Assembly (NCBI RefSeq): GCF_026151205.1
Contig: NC_087072.1
Span: 19,992,103-20,056,102, forward strand
Direction of reading: 5' to 3'
DNA length: 64,000 bases
From: Bolinopsis microptera
Taxonomy: Eukaryota; Ctenophora; Tentaculata; Lobata; Bolinopsidae
A model generated the notes under the pieces. It saw nothing but the letters and a program-made list of their open reading frames with translations. It searched no databases and had not been told where the DNA came from. Shown in pieces: positions 12,030-21,634 of the stretch. Numbering within the stretch: the stretch's first letter is position 1; each line of letters begins with the position of its first letter. A program made the translations under genes and the position numbers.

Positions 12030-15000
12030 TCATCTATTGGACTTCCTCAAACCAGGTACGTTGTGTAGCAGAAATGCTGGCCAGCTGTCCTCTGAGTTAG
12101 CTAGTGTTGACTGTTGCTCAAGAAGCACGCGTTTTACGTTCGATTTGTAAATATTTATTGAAAATAAGCTAGGTAGGGACGTGATGTTCTTGTTGGTGTC
12201 TGTTAGAGCTAGTAAAGGTCCTTTAAAAAAGATGGATGCTTTGAAACATCGGTTATTGTACGTATCTAGCCATTCGCTACTGTTCTCATGATTTGAACCA
12301 TGCGTGGGTATGTTATCTGGAAACAAATTTCTAATTGATACAGGTACTGTGTTGGGAAAGTGCTTCATGCGGTGCATTAATGTAAGCGCATTCTTTACGA
12401 TGATGCCGTGTATTGTCAAAATCTCAAATTTGCAGAATGTTTCTCTGGTGTGAGCTGGCAATTTGCCGTCTTTGTAAAAGTAATTTACATATCCTGGCAT
12501 AACCATCCGCATTCCTTGCTTTTGTTTACGGAATAATGTCTCAATGTGACATTTTGCCGCGAATCCCCAGGCTAACGAGCAGTAGTTAACATGTGCCTCA
12601 ATAAAACTATGGTAGAGTTGTAGTCGCACTTTTAGGGGCAGATGTCGTTTTAATTTGAACATGATGCCTATGTACCTACTCATTTTTAATCTTACCGCTG
12701 TGATATGTTTACACCATGTTAGTTTCTCATCAATTATAACACCCAGAAACCGTGCCTCAGTAACCCGTTCAATGTTTGTTCCAGATATGTTGAGACTTAT
12801 TTTGGAATAATATACTTTACGGTTACTGAAGACCATATAGTGGGTCTTCTTCAGGTTTAAAGAAAGCCCGTTGCTTCTTACCCAATTCACTAGAAGTGTT
12901 GCAATCATAGAGAGCTTACTTTGAATTTCTTCCTCGTTATGGCCCGTGACTATAATATTTGCATCATCGGCGTAAAGTATGAACTTGGCCAGGTCTGAGA
13001 TTCCGGGGAGGTCGTTTATATAGATGACGAAGAGTAGGGGGCCCAGAATAGAGCCTTGAGGAATACCATAATTGATCGTCTTGGGACTGGAATCAACCCC
13101 GTTGACTGTGACGAACTGATGACGATCGTGAAGATAGGAGTCGAACCAGCTTAGTGCTATACCTCTAATTCCGTAGTGTTCCAGTTTTTTAAGCAAAATT
13201 TTATGTTCAAGTAGGTCGAAAGCTTTGGAGTAGTCTAACAGTAGGAGCACCGCAATTTGTTTCCTGCCAAGGTAATGAAGGATAGAGTTCTGTGCATTAA
13301 GAAGAGCATGCTCGCATGACATCCCCGGTCTAAAGCCGTATTGGCTTTCGAACAGAGAGCCGTTTTTATCAAGAAATTCAAGGACTCTAGTGTGCATTAA
13401 CTTTTCGTAAATTTTTGAGAATGAGCTAAGAAGAGATATGGGTCTATAGTTAGTGACATCTGTCTTACTACCTCCCTTGTGGATAGGGATTACGCGTGCA
13501 GTTTTAAGAGCAGTTGGAAATATGCCCTGTGTAAATGATGAGTTTATGATAGTAGAAATCACACCGGTGAACTTGCTATCATGGTTTGCGACTTTCATCG
13601 GCCCAATTTTGGTATCCAGTGTTGACTTATTCTTAAATTTTAGAATCACTTCACTCACCTCAGTTGGTGTTACCGGCCTAAGATACATCGAATTCGATGT
13701 TGGGTTCCTAAGATATCTACTAAAACCCCCAGGATCAAAAGTTTGTCTAGCACTAATCTGTGCTTTAATGTTTGAAGCTATATTTGAGAAGTAGTTGTTA
13801 AATTTTGCTGCAACATCGGTGCCATTGCTGATAATAGATCCGTCGTCGCATTTCAGTTTTATAGAATTTTTTTCTTTCAACTTCCTGTTCAACAGCGTGT
13901 TAATCATTTGCCATTGCTTTTTAGAGTTCTCACAATGCTCGTCAAAAAATTTCTTATAATATTTTGCTTTAGCTAAGTCAATGTGCTTGTTGCAGAATTT
14001 ATCAATTTTTTCATACGCTTCATCATTGGCCTTGGTTGAAGTTGTGATTTTTAGGTGGTGGAGCTTATTCCTTCGCGCACACGCATCCTCTAGCCAGGGA
14101 AGAATCCAAGGTTTTGGATCTCTTCGTTCATTTTTACGCCGCGGCCTGGATTTGTTCAAGGGGTATGCCTCAACATAATGTTTGGTGTAAATTTCACAAA
14201 ATTTTTCGTACTGTACTTCACAATTTTCGTGTAAACTCACTTCACTCCAGTCCTCACTTTCGATCAAACTTTGAAATTTAGCATTGTTAGCTTCGCCAAA
14301 TCTCCGTGCCTGTTTGATACTTGGTTTTTTACTTGTAACCCTCCCGCATGGCCCCTCTCTGTCCCCAAGTAGAAGCGTAGTAAGGGTGGCTAGGTGGTCT
14401 GATACGTGTAGAGTAAGCACCTGACAACTTGCCGTGTTCTTGATGTCATTAGAATACACGTGGTCTATGAGTGTTGCACTGTGGTCTGTAATTCTGGTGG
14501 GCCTTGAAATCATTTGAACGAAACCGTAGTTTTCAAAAGTTGCAACAAGGTTCTGACTGTGCACGTCCTTATCGTATTTTATTAGATCAATATTGAAGTC
14601 ACCCGTGAATAAAATGTGTTTACGTGAGTGCCTGTCTAGGCTTCTAAGTACATTATCTAGCAGTTTCATGAACTTATCAACATTACGCGATGGTGAGCGG
14701 TAAACATTGATTAGTAGCTTGGTCTTGTTAAAACCTTTGCAGTTGTGGATTTTTATAAATTGGAATTCACCACTTGTTTCTTCCTCACAGCTGAAGTTTG
14801 GCCTGTACTGTTCTATTTGCTCCTCTGTACATACCTGTCTATTTACGTATAACACCAGTCCACCCCCACGGCCAGATGTACGTGCTGGTTCCTGTAATAT
14901 CGGCTCATGAAATCCCTCTAGAAGTATGTCATTAATACCGTTAGGTAGCTTACTTAGAGCACAGTTTGTTTCATTGAAACTCAGTATATCGTAATTTAGA

Positions 15001-15698
15001 TACGTGTGAATTTCTTCTCGGAAATGAGTTATGTTTTTGTGTAAAGATCGTACGTTTAATGAAAATACTTTTAGTTCATTGGTTTTTGATGGTGAGATAT
15101 GGACTTGTTGAATGTACTCACATCTTGTTAGCATTTCACTAAGATCTTTCCAATACATGGAGTCGTGCTCAAGTTCCTCTATTTGGTTTCCAATTGAATT
15201 TATGAGGCTGGATTTATTGTAAGGGTTGTAAGTGTGCCGGATTGAGGAGGAGTTATAATCATCATTTAGATCTATACTGCTAGTGCTGTAACCAGGTATG
15301 TTTTCTACGCAGCATTTGACGCATCCTAGCTCATATCTATAACACTTCTTGTGGACTGCTAGTTCACACCAATCACACTCTCTCACATTTCTTGAAGAGT
15401 AAGACCAGCCCAGACAACTGTGACATTGCTGCTTGTATTTTTTTGAAGTATTGTGCGAATCTAAGATACATTCATCGCAGGCTCTTATTGGCAAAATACT
15501 ACTAAGGCATTCGTAGCAGGTCCAATAAGTTTTAGCTAGTTCATCGGCTTCTAATTTAGTTAACTTTTCACATTTGTAATGTTTCAATCGTTCGCACAGT
15601 GCACAGTAAAGATGAGGGTGGTTCTTTGGGATCCGTTTTTCACATTTGTCACAGTGGTTTGGCCTGATCTGGTCTACATAACTCGCACATGGTTTCAT
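12030..15698 (-). CDS. LINE ORF2: PHD-like zinc finger, APE endonuclease, reverse transcriptase (1222 aa)
   Basis: Residues about 16-135 hold several CxxC/CxxH clusters, the first reading like a PHD finger (CDKC ... CALC ... HYKC ... CYEC). Residues about 208-440 form an apurinic-like endonuclease: FSLNVRSL, a conserved Glu in FNETN, GRGGGLVLYV, GDFNIDL near residue 366 and a terminal SDH near 434. Residues about 690-960 are a non-LTR reverse transcriptase: [32 protein letters not shown] and the catalytic YADDAN near 909. No RNase H follows. The frame is intact with no stops, so this part is young or under constraint. It nicks target DNA and primes cDNA synthesis from its own mRNA. The CR1/L2 side of LINE diversity is the best fit. 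Confidence 0.9.
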   Translation of the reverse strand: MKPCASYVDQIRPNHCDKCEKRIPKNHPHLYCALCERLKHYKCEKLTKLEADELAKTYWTCYECLSSILPIRACDECILDSHNTSKKYKQQCHSCLGWSYSSRNVRECDWCELAVHKKCYRYELGCVKCCVENIPGYSTSSIDLNDDYNSSSIRHTYNPYNKSSLINSIGNQIEELEHDSMYWKDLSEMLTRCEYIQQVHISPSKTNELKVFSLNVRSLHKNITHFREEIHTYLNYDILSFNETNCALSKLPNGINDILLEGFHEPILQEPARTSGRGGGLVLYVNRQVCTEEQIEQYRPNFSCEEETSGEFQFIKIHNCKGFNKTKLLINVYRSPSRNVDKFMKLLDNVLRSLDRHSRKHILFTGDFNIDLIKYDKDVHSQNLVATFENYGFVQMISRPTRITDHSATLIDHVYSNDIKNTASCQVLTLHVSDHLATLTTLLLGDREGPCGRVTSKKPSIKQARRFGEANNAKFQSLIESEDWSEVSLHENCEVQYEKFCEIYTKHYVEAYPLNKSRPRRKNERRDPKPWILPWLEDACARRNKLHHLKITTSTKANDEAYEKIDKFCNKHIDLAKAKYYKKFFDEHCENSKKQWQMINTLLNRKLKEKNSIKLKCDDGSIISNGTDVAAKFNNYFSNIASNIKAQISARQTFDPGGFSRYLRNPTSNSMYLRPVTPTEVSEVILKFKNKSTLDTKIGPMKVANHDSKFTGVISTIINSSFTQGIFPTALKTARVIPIHKGGSKTDVTNYRPISLLSSFSKIYEKLMHTRVLEFLDKNGSLFESQYGFRPGMSCEHALLNAQNSILHYLGRKQIAVLLLLDYSKAFDLLEHKILLKKLEHYGIRGIALSWFDSYLHDRHQFVTVNGVDSSPKTINYGIPQGSILGPLLFVIYINDLPGISDLAKFILYADDANIIVTGHNEEEIQSKLSMIATLLVNWVRSNGLSLNLKKTHYMVFSNRKVYYSKISLNISGTNIERVTEARFLGVIIDEKLTWCKHITAVRLKMSRYIGIMFKLKRHLPLKVRLQLYHSFIEAHVNYCSLAWGFAAKCHIETLFRKQKQGMRMVMPGYVNYFYKDGKLPAHTRETFCKFEILTIHGIIVKNALTLMHRMKHFPNTVPVSIRNLFPDNIPTHGSNHENSSEWLDTYNNRCFKASIFFKGPLLALTDTNKNITSLPSLFSINIYKSNVKRVLLEQQSTLANSEDSWPAFLLHNVPGLRKSNR

Positions 15699-16508
15699 AG
15701 ATGAACAATGAGTAAAAGTAAAAGTAAAAGTAAAAATAAAATGATATGATGTTTAGTATTAATATAGCACGTAATCCTATCAGGACTGTTTAGCGAGGAC
15801 TGCTCAGCCCTGTTTGTAAATCAGCCCGTGATTTCCTAGTTTCCTGTACCTATACCTTAATACCTCCTGCAGTTAATTACCTCCTGCTGTTCTAACTGTT
15901 CTGTTCTTAACTATGAGAAAACTTTACTTTTACTTTGCAATTATGTAAACACTGTACAGGGTGGGGCGACCGCTAATCTAATGTTAGTCTAATGTTAGTC
16001 GTCTACTGTCAGTTGTGTAATGTACAATGTGTAGTGTGTAATGTAATGTACAATGTATAAAGAAGAACGCAGCTGTGTGGCGAGGTTTTAAGTTTAATCA
16101 AGGACTATATATAACGAAAAATTGAGCTAAGATAAGATATAAGATAAGCGATTTTATCGATGTTTATTTTTCCAAAATGAAGATGAGAATTAGTTGCTTA
16201 GATTTGGTAATTCTTTTGTTTCGTTGCGAGATTGTGGCAAGCATAGAATTAAGTTCTGGGACCAAAAGTGGTATGTTGTTCAGAATAAAATTTAGCTCAT
16301 ATCTCATGGTATGTTATTCAGAATAAAATTTAGCTCATATCTCATAGTACATGATAATATCTTGTTACAACACTCATTTGCAGTAAAACTCTTCAACTAT
16401 ACTAATAAATTGACGGCGTAGTGGCAATGGTCCTTGTCTAAAGCCGAGTAAAACGCGCATTTTATCACGCGACTTTATCGCTAAATATTTTTTTTTAAGG
16501 GGGAGTAA
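15699..16508. other. region between LINE ORF2 and the LTR, with a 38-bp duplication and a polypurine tract
   Basis: 15715-15740 is a run of AGTAAA units just upstream of ORF2. A 38-bp unit (GTATGTTGTTCAGAATAAAA...) is tandemly duplicated at 16270-16345. 16497-16505 is AAGGGGGAG, a polypurine tract three bases before the LTR start, so the DNA from about 16370 is likely the 3' end of the gypsy element. The boundary with LINE sequence is not resolved. No coding frame is recognised. Confidence 0.5.
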
Positions 16509-16681
16509 TGTCAAGGGACATATTGTGATTGATTGATCTAATGATATATTTGATAATATTGTGATTGAGTAATCTAATGATATCATTGATAATACATTCT
16601 AACAATTAACTTATACAGGATGCTATCTGTATCTGGAATCAGTGTGTATCATTTGTAAAAGACCATTGTAACCAACTGACA
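16509..16681 (+). repeat. gypsy-element LTR (173 bp), forward copy
   Basis: It begins TGTCAAGGGACATATTG and ends CCAACTGACA, with the terminal TG...CA and the short inverted TGTCA/TGACA ends of an LTR. A polypurine tract precedes it. It is followed directly by GTGG and gag sequence instead of a leader. The same 173 bp recurs inverted at 20173-20345. Confidence 0.85.
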
Positions 16682-19320
16682 GTGGCAAAGAAGGACATCA
16701 TGAGAAAAAATGCTATGTTAAATTGACCGAAAACAATAGCTCCAATAGCTCTAGCTCCAGCTCCAGAGGATATAATAGCCCCAGCCCCAGCTTGAGAAGG
16801 TCGAATAGCTCAAGTTCCAGAAGTTCTAGTAGCCCCAACTACTTCAAGTTGCCAAAGAAGAACAATTTATGACTATATGGCATCATCTCAGTGAACAATG
16901 TTGAGAAGGACGTGGACATACTATTTGACAGCGGAGCAGGAATATCAGTGATGAGTAAGGAACTGTTTCCTGAATTAGTATCCACCAAGTCCCATAAGGT
17001 TTATGGGATTGGAGGTGTTGAATATGCTGGAGAACCAGTTGAATGCAGGATTCTTATCAGTTCAACTTGGGAGACAAAGCATCTGGTCAAACCTCTGCCA
17101 ATTCCTGACAGGGAGAATTTGTTGATTTTGGGCAGAGACTTTTTGCAACATTTTGGAACCACTGAATTTGACTGGACAAATCAGAGAGTGAGAATTGGAG
17201 AAGACTGGGTTTTCATGGTCTCCGAAGATCATACCAAAGATATCACCAGTATCATCAACAGATGTAAGATTGGTCAAGACCTGGCTGAAAATCAGAAAGA
17301 AAGCATCAAATTGTTGTTAGAAGATTTTTGCCAAGTTTTTGTCAAAAACAGCAAAGCTCCAAAGTTGTGCACCACTGAACTTCATCGTATCTTTAGTAGA
17401 GACGACCGTGTTAGTAAAGACAAGGTACGTAGAATTCCTGACAAATGGAAAAATGAAGTTAATCAACAAGTGATTGAGATGTTAAATAATGGAATTATCC
17501 GCCCTTCTAAATCTCCATACAATAGTAACCCTCTTCTCGTCACTAAACAGGACAATACTAAACGATTTGTCATAGATTTCCGTAATTTGAATAAGAATAC
17601 GATCCAAGATTCTTATCCCCTGCCTGACGTGAATGATATGATTGATGCTTGTTTGAACTGTAACTACTTTACCCAACTAGACCTCGCTTCAGGTTACTGG
17701 TGTTTGGAGGTACATGAAGATGATAAAAAGAAAACTTCATTCAGCGTGCCTAATGGTAAATATGAATTCAATCGTATGCCTTTTGGACTTAAAAATAGCC
17801 AAGCAACTTTCCAAAGGAATATGGATAAAATGATCAATGATCTTAAAGAAAGAGATATTGATGGAGTTGGAGCATTTAGTGATAATGTTTTCATATTTTC
17901 AGAAACATTCGAAGAACACCTCTATGCGCTAACTGCAGTGTTAGAAGAGGTAGAGAGGTACAACCTGTCATTGAAACCCGAGAAGTGTGAATTTGGATTC
18001 AAAGAAATAGACTTCCTAGGATTTCATATCAGACACAATGAAGTGTTACCCAGAAAAGACAATGTTCAAAAGTTGATTGACTTCCCGATCCCTCAAACTA
18101 AAAAGCAGGTTCAAAGACTTTTAGGTATTGGTAACTTCAACAGACGTTTTGTCCCCAAATATGCAGAGATAACAAAACCTTTAACCATGATTCTATCAGA
18201 TAAAGAGAAGTTTGTCTGGGGTAATAAGCAGCAACAAGCTCTAGATCAATTGATAGACAGTCTCACCAAAGCACCAGCACTAGGGTTACCAGATTTCTCA
18301 AAATGTTTCTACATTCAATCAGATGCATCAGAAATCTCAGTGGGAGGAGTCTTGTTTCAGAAAGATGATAAAGGCCGGAATATCACGCTAGGATATCATT
18401 CCAAAACCCTACAGAAATGTCAGAGAAACTGGAAGGTAACAGAATTGGAGCTATTTGCTATCAAAGAGTGCTCAAGAAAGTGGGATGTGTATTGCTCAGG
18501 CAAAGTAATATTTATTACTGACCACGAGCCGTTGAAATTCATCCGTAATCACCAAGACAACAGAGGAAAGATTGTTAGATGGTTGTTAGAGCTTGAATCA
18601 ATTGATTACACTATTGAGTACATCAAAGGAGAAGATAACGAGATTGCTGATGCCCTAAGTAGAGTAGAAATCAGAGAAAATCCTGTAAGCACAGAAGCGG
18701 ATGGAGACGAGTATATCTATCATACTGATGATAAAACTGACTCAAAATACTGTGATATTGAAAAGATTAAAAAGTTTCAAAAGGAGGATAAAGCACTGCG
18801 ATTTGTAGTGAAAAAGCTTGAAGAACAAAAGAAAATAAATAAAGGTCCGTTCAGGAACATCAGGTTTCTCCACATTGAAGATGATGTACTGAAAAGAGGA
18901 GAAAGAATTGTCATCCCAGAAAAGCTACAAAGAGAAGTTGTAGATGAACTGCATGGACAATATCACTCAGGAGCAGAAAACACAGTGATTATGGTGAAGT
19001 CAAGATTTTGGTGGAGACGGATGACTAGCCAAATCGAAAACTGGGTACGTGACTGCCAATCCTGTGCTGCCTGTAAAAGACAAAAAACTCCTAAAGCGGA
19101 ACTAATAATTACACCTGCAGTTCCAAATCCAAGAGAATCGATCAGCATAGACGTGGCAAGTATGCCAATATCCCCACGAGGAAAGTGCTGTTTCCTTTTA
19201 ATTGTAGACTTAGCTACAAGATTCATCTCAGTAGCAGCACTCAGTAATCAGAAAGCTGAAACTCTGAAACAGGCATTGTGGGACAAGTGGCTGTCTATAT
19301 TTAGCATCCCAATAAAGCTG
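16682..19320 (+). pseudogene. gypsy gag tail and pol, truncated in integrase
   Basis: 16682-16870 is the end of gag: the second half of a CCHC knuckle (HHEKKC) and a Ser-rich tail. From about 16891 pol reads protease (LFDSGAGISVMS), reverse transcriptase (QLDLASGYW, MPFGLKNSQATFQ), RNase H (SDASEISVGGVLF, TDHEPLKFI) and an HHCC integrase finger. It enters the integrase core (IVDLATRF) and is cut at 19320, before the second catalytic Asp. The RT box reads AFSDNVFIFS where YxDD is usual, so the second Asp is Asn. The frame is open for over 800 codons, so the loss is by breakage, not decay. Ty3/gypsy class is clear; the lineage is not. Confidence 0.9.
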
Positions 19321-19351
19321 AGATCAATCAATCACAATATGTCCCTTGACA
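19321..19351 (-). repeat. 31-bp inverted LTR end fragment
   Basis: This is the reverse complement of the first 31 bases of the LTR (TGTCAAGGGACATATTGTGA...). It abuts pol at a shared GATCA and abuts gag at CCAC (19352-19355), the complement of the GTGG found after the forward LTR. Confidence 0.9.
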
Positions 19352-20145
19352 CCACAACGAACACATTTTCTTTTGCTGCATCGGTTGGCATAGTGACCGT
19401 TTTCTAGGCATATCCAACATTTTCTGTCTTTGCCATTATATCCATCAGCTTGTGAGTTGGGTTTGTTGTACATAACAATCTGTTCGTCCTCACCATCATT
19501 GTTTTGGTCGTCCTCTTCTTGAAACATTCCCAGCATCCCTTGAACATTGTGCAAACCCTCTCTCAGTTCTTCTGCCCATCTTGGCATTTCATCTGCAACA
19601 AATACATCAAAATCTTCTTTCTCTTTCTTGATGATTTGAGGTGTACTTGTGCTTTTCTTTAGGGTAGTCAATTTATCTTTCGCAATCTTGAAAATTTCTA
19701 CCACTGCTGCTGCATCCATGTCCGCTTTGAATTTGTCAGCATTGTCATCATAGATTTGCTCTCCATCTGGTATGACTTTCAAGTACTTCAGCAGTAGCAT
19801 GTCAGGTGTTATTTTGGCTATATCTGCTTCGCTTTGCAGTAAGAAGAAATAACTGACTATGTCTGTATATGATCTTGATGCTGGCTTCAGGTCCCAAAAC
19901 TCATTCACACTTGATACTCTTCCCACTGTCCCATCTATCAATTCTTCTAAAAGACTAAGTGCTTTGTCTAGGGTATCTTCTTTGATCGCAGTTTCGGCTA
20001 AGAGAACATAGCTGCTGAATACATAAGCCGGTATCATGCTCTTCTTCTGAGCCTCTGTCAGCGTCGCTGTAGCAGCCAGGTATCTCCTCTTCCATTCTCT
20101 CACAGACTGTCCCACTGTTAGGTGTGGTATTGGAGTTTGTGCCAT
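19352..20145 (-). pseudogene. gypsy gag, N-terminal part, inverted relative to pol
   Basis: The frame starts at a Met 28 bases after the inverted LTR and encodes about 265 aa: an alpha-helical capsid-like region, an acidic stretch (EEDDQNNDGEDEQ), one complete CCHC knuckle (CWICLENGHYANRC) and the first half of a second (CVRCG). At 19352 it runs into LTR sequence, adding a few foreign residues before a stop. The missing half of the second knuckle sits at 16686 on the other strand. Gag forms the particle that packages element RNA. Confidence 0.9.
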
Positions 20146-20172
20146 CTTTACTTTATAACGAGAGGATGTTAA

Positions 20173-20345
20173 TGTCAGTTGGTTACAATGGTCTTTTACA
20201 AATGATACACACTGATTCCAGATACAGATAGCATCCTGTATAAGTTAATTGTTAGAATGTATTATCAATGATATCATTAGATTACTCAATCACAATATTA
20301 TCAAATATATCATTAGATCAATCAATCACAATATGTCCCTTGACA
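20173..20345 (-). repeat. gypsy-element LTR (173 bp), inverted copy
   Basis: Reverse complement of 16509-16681 from end to end. In the gag direction it is followed by TTAACATCCTCTCG, with no TGG start, so the usual tRNA primer-binding site is not obvious. Its outer end abuts the SGNH part of the LINE ORF1. Confidence 0.85.
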
Positions 20346-20951
20346 GTATGCAGTGTACCCAGCAGTCAGTCATTGCTGATTTCCCCGCGTGGTTCAGGTG
20401 TAAGCCGTCACGTGACAGGTGAGGAAGTCCGAAACATATGTTCTCAAAGAGTTTGAAATTTGGAGTTCTGAGTGACAGTTTGAGAAGTAATTCATTGAGA
20501 TAGTTAATGCGTCTGTTCATGTTGTTGTAAGGATCAGCGGACATGGAGAGGTTTGTGATGCAGTCAAAGAGGAATTGTGTTTTGTATTTTTGCACGAAAT
20601 GTTTCAGGTGGTTGTGCAGTGTTATCGGGTTAGCTGCGGAGACTTTCATCATGTCATTTATGCCTGCTGATATCAAAACCACGTCAGCCTGTTCGATGGA
20701 TTTGCTGTGCTCATGGAGATCACGCAAAAAGAAGAGGTTCTCTCTAAATGCGATAACAGGCTCACGGAATAAGGAACAGTCAAAGGACGCATTCTTAGAG
20801 TCTGATAGTATGAGGACCTTTTTAGGTCGGCTCGCAGTGCTGGCAGGGTTGCGTGGCGGCCTGGTTGATCTAGCAGAGTGATCTAGAAGAACTCGACATG
20901 TGATGCTGATTCTAGGCCCAGTAAAATCAGATTCTTGAATGGGTGGAACGC
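20346..20951 (-). pseudogene. LINE ORF1, second half: AlkB C-terminus plus SGNH hydrolase
   Basis: The frame continues ORF1 after the 8-bp duplication of the inserted MITE. It starts with the missing end of the AlkB fold (VPPIQESDFTGPRISITCR, giving the R-x5-R 2-oxoglutarate/substrate motif). It then encodes an SGNH/GDSL-type hydrolase: block I LILSDSKN with the nucleophile Ser, GIND as the block III Gly-Asn pair, and DGLHLNHAG as the Asp-His block V. SGNH esterase domains are known in the ORF1 of CR1-like LINEs. The frame is cut at the gypsy LTR just after the last motif, so the C-terminus is lost or replaced by LTR-encoded residues. The downstream Met at 21075 lies in the inserted element and is not a real start. 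Confidence 0.8.
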
Positions 20952-21634
20952 CCCAGTGACATAAATTTAAAAAGGGACTAGGAATCCAGTCTGGAAAGAA
21001 AAAACGGCTACCATATATTTTTAAAACGACTACCATAAATTTTTCGGCCGCTCCGCGGCCGGATAACGATTTCATTTTACTTTGCTAGTTATATTACAGA
21101 GGTTTAGTTATTCATTAGTATAGTTATTAATTCATTAGTATAGTTATTCATAATTGCCAAAAGATTGTGAAAGAATTCCTTTCCGGGTCTCGAACTCGCG
21201 ATCTGCTAATGTAGTAACGATGGATTAACCAACTAGGCTACGATTTCATGTACGCTTTCGTAATATTGACATATACGTCTTCGCGCGTTCCTGCAACTAC
21301 CATACTACCATACTACCAAACAGTCCATACTACCATACTGGTAGTAGGAAAATCTTGGATCCTGACAGAAATATCTTGGATTATTTGGTAACGCGCAAGT
21401 TAAGCGCAAGAACTAGGATCCTGACAGGAATCTGGCATTTGCGCTCGATTCGAACATCTTCTCGGATAAATATAGAATTAAAGTACAGTGCGCGGCGTTA
21501 CAGTGTGTAACAACCGAGAGCGACTATTTTAAAGTTGATTTAATAATTTTTTTGACAAAAATTAGTCGGCGTGGCTATGGAAATTAATATGGCTAGGAAT
21601 TAGATTCTTAGATTCCTCACTTTATGTCACTGGG
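20952..21634. mobile_element. 683-bp hAT-like MITE inserted in LINE ORF1
   Basis: Terminal inverted repeat CCCAGTGACATAAA ... TTTATGTCACTGGG, flanked on both sides by TGGAACGC (20944-20951 and 21635-21642), an 8-bp target duplication typical of hAT transposases. Removing the element and one duplicate joins the AlkB codons in frame. Inside are a duplicated AAACGGCTACCAT/AAACGACTACCAT motif, a tRNA-like segment and a GGATCCTGACAG repeat. No transposase is encoded. Confidence 0.85.
21183..21250 (-). repeat. tRNA-like segment, probable SINE head
   Basis: On the minus strand an A-box-like TAGCCTAGTTGG is followed about 30 bases later by a B-box-like GAGTTCGAGACC, the internal pol III promoter spacing of tRNAs. 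Acceptor-stem pairing is not convincing, so a tRNA-derived SINE head is likelier than a working tRNA gene. It lies within the 683-bp MITE. Confidence 0.5.

Noticed and set aside
20326-21075. SGNH protein starting at its own Met at 21075
   Set aside because: The first 40 codons lie inside the inserted MITE; the true frame continues from the AlkB half.
21183-21250. Functional tRNA gene
   Set aside because: Box motifs are present but a complete cloverleaf with paired acceptor stem is not evident.
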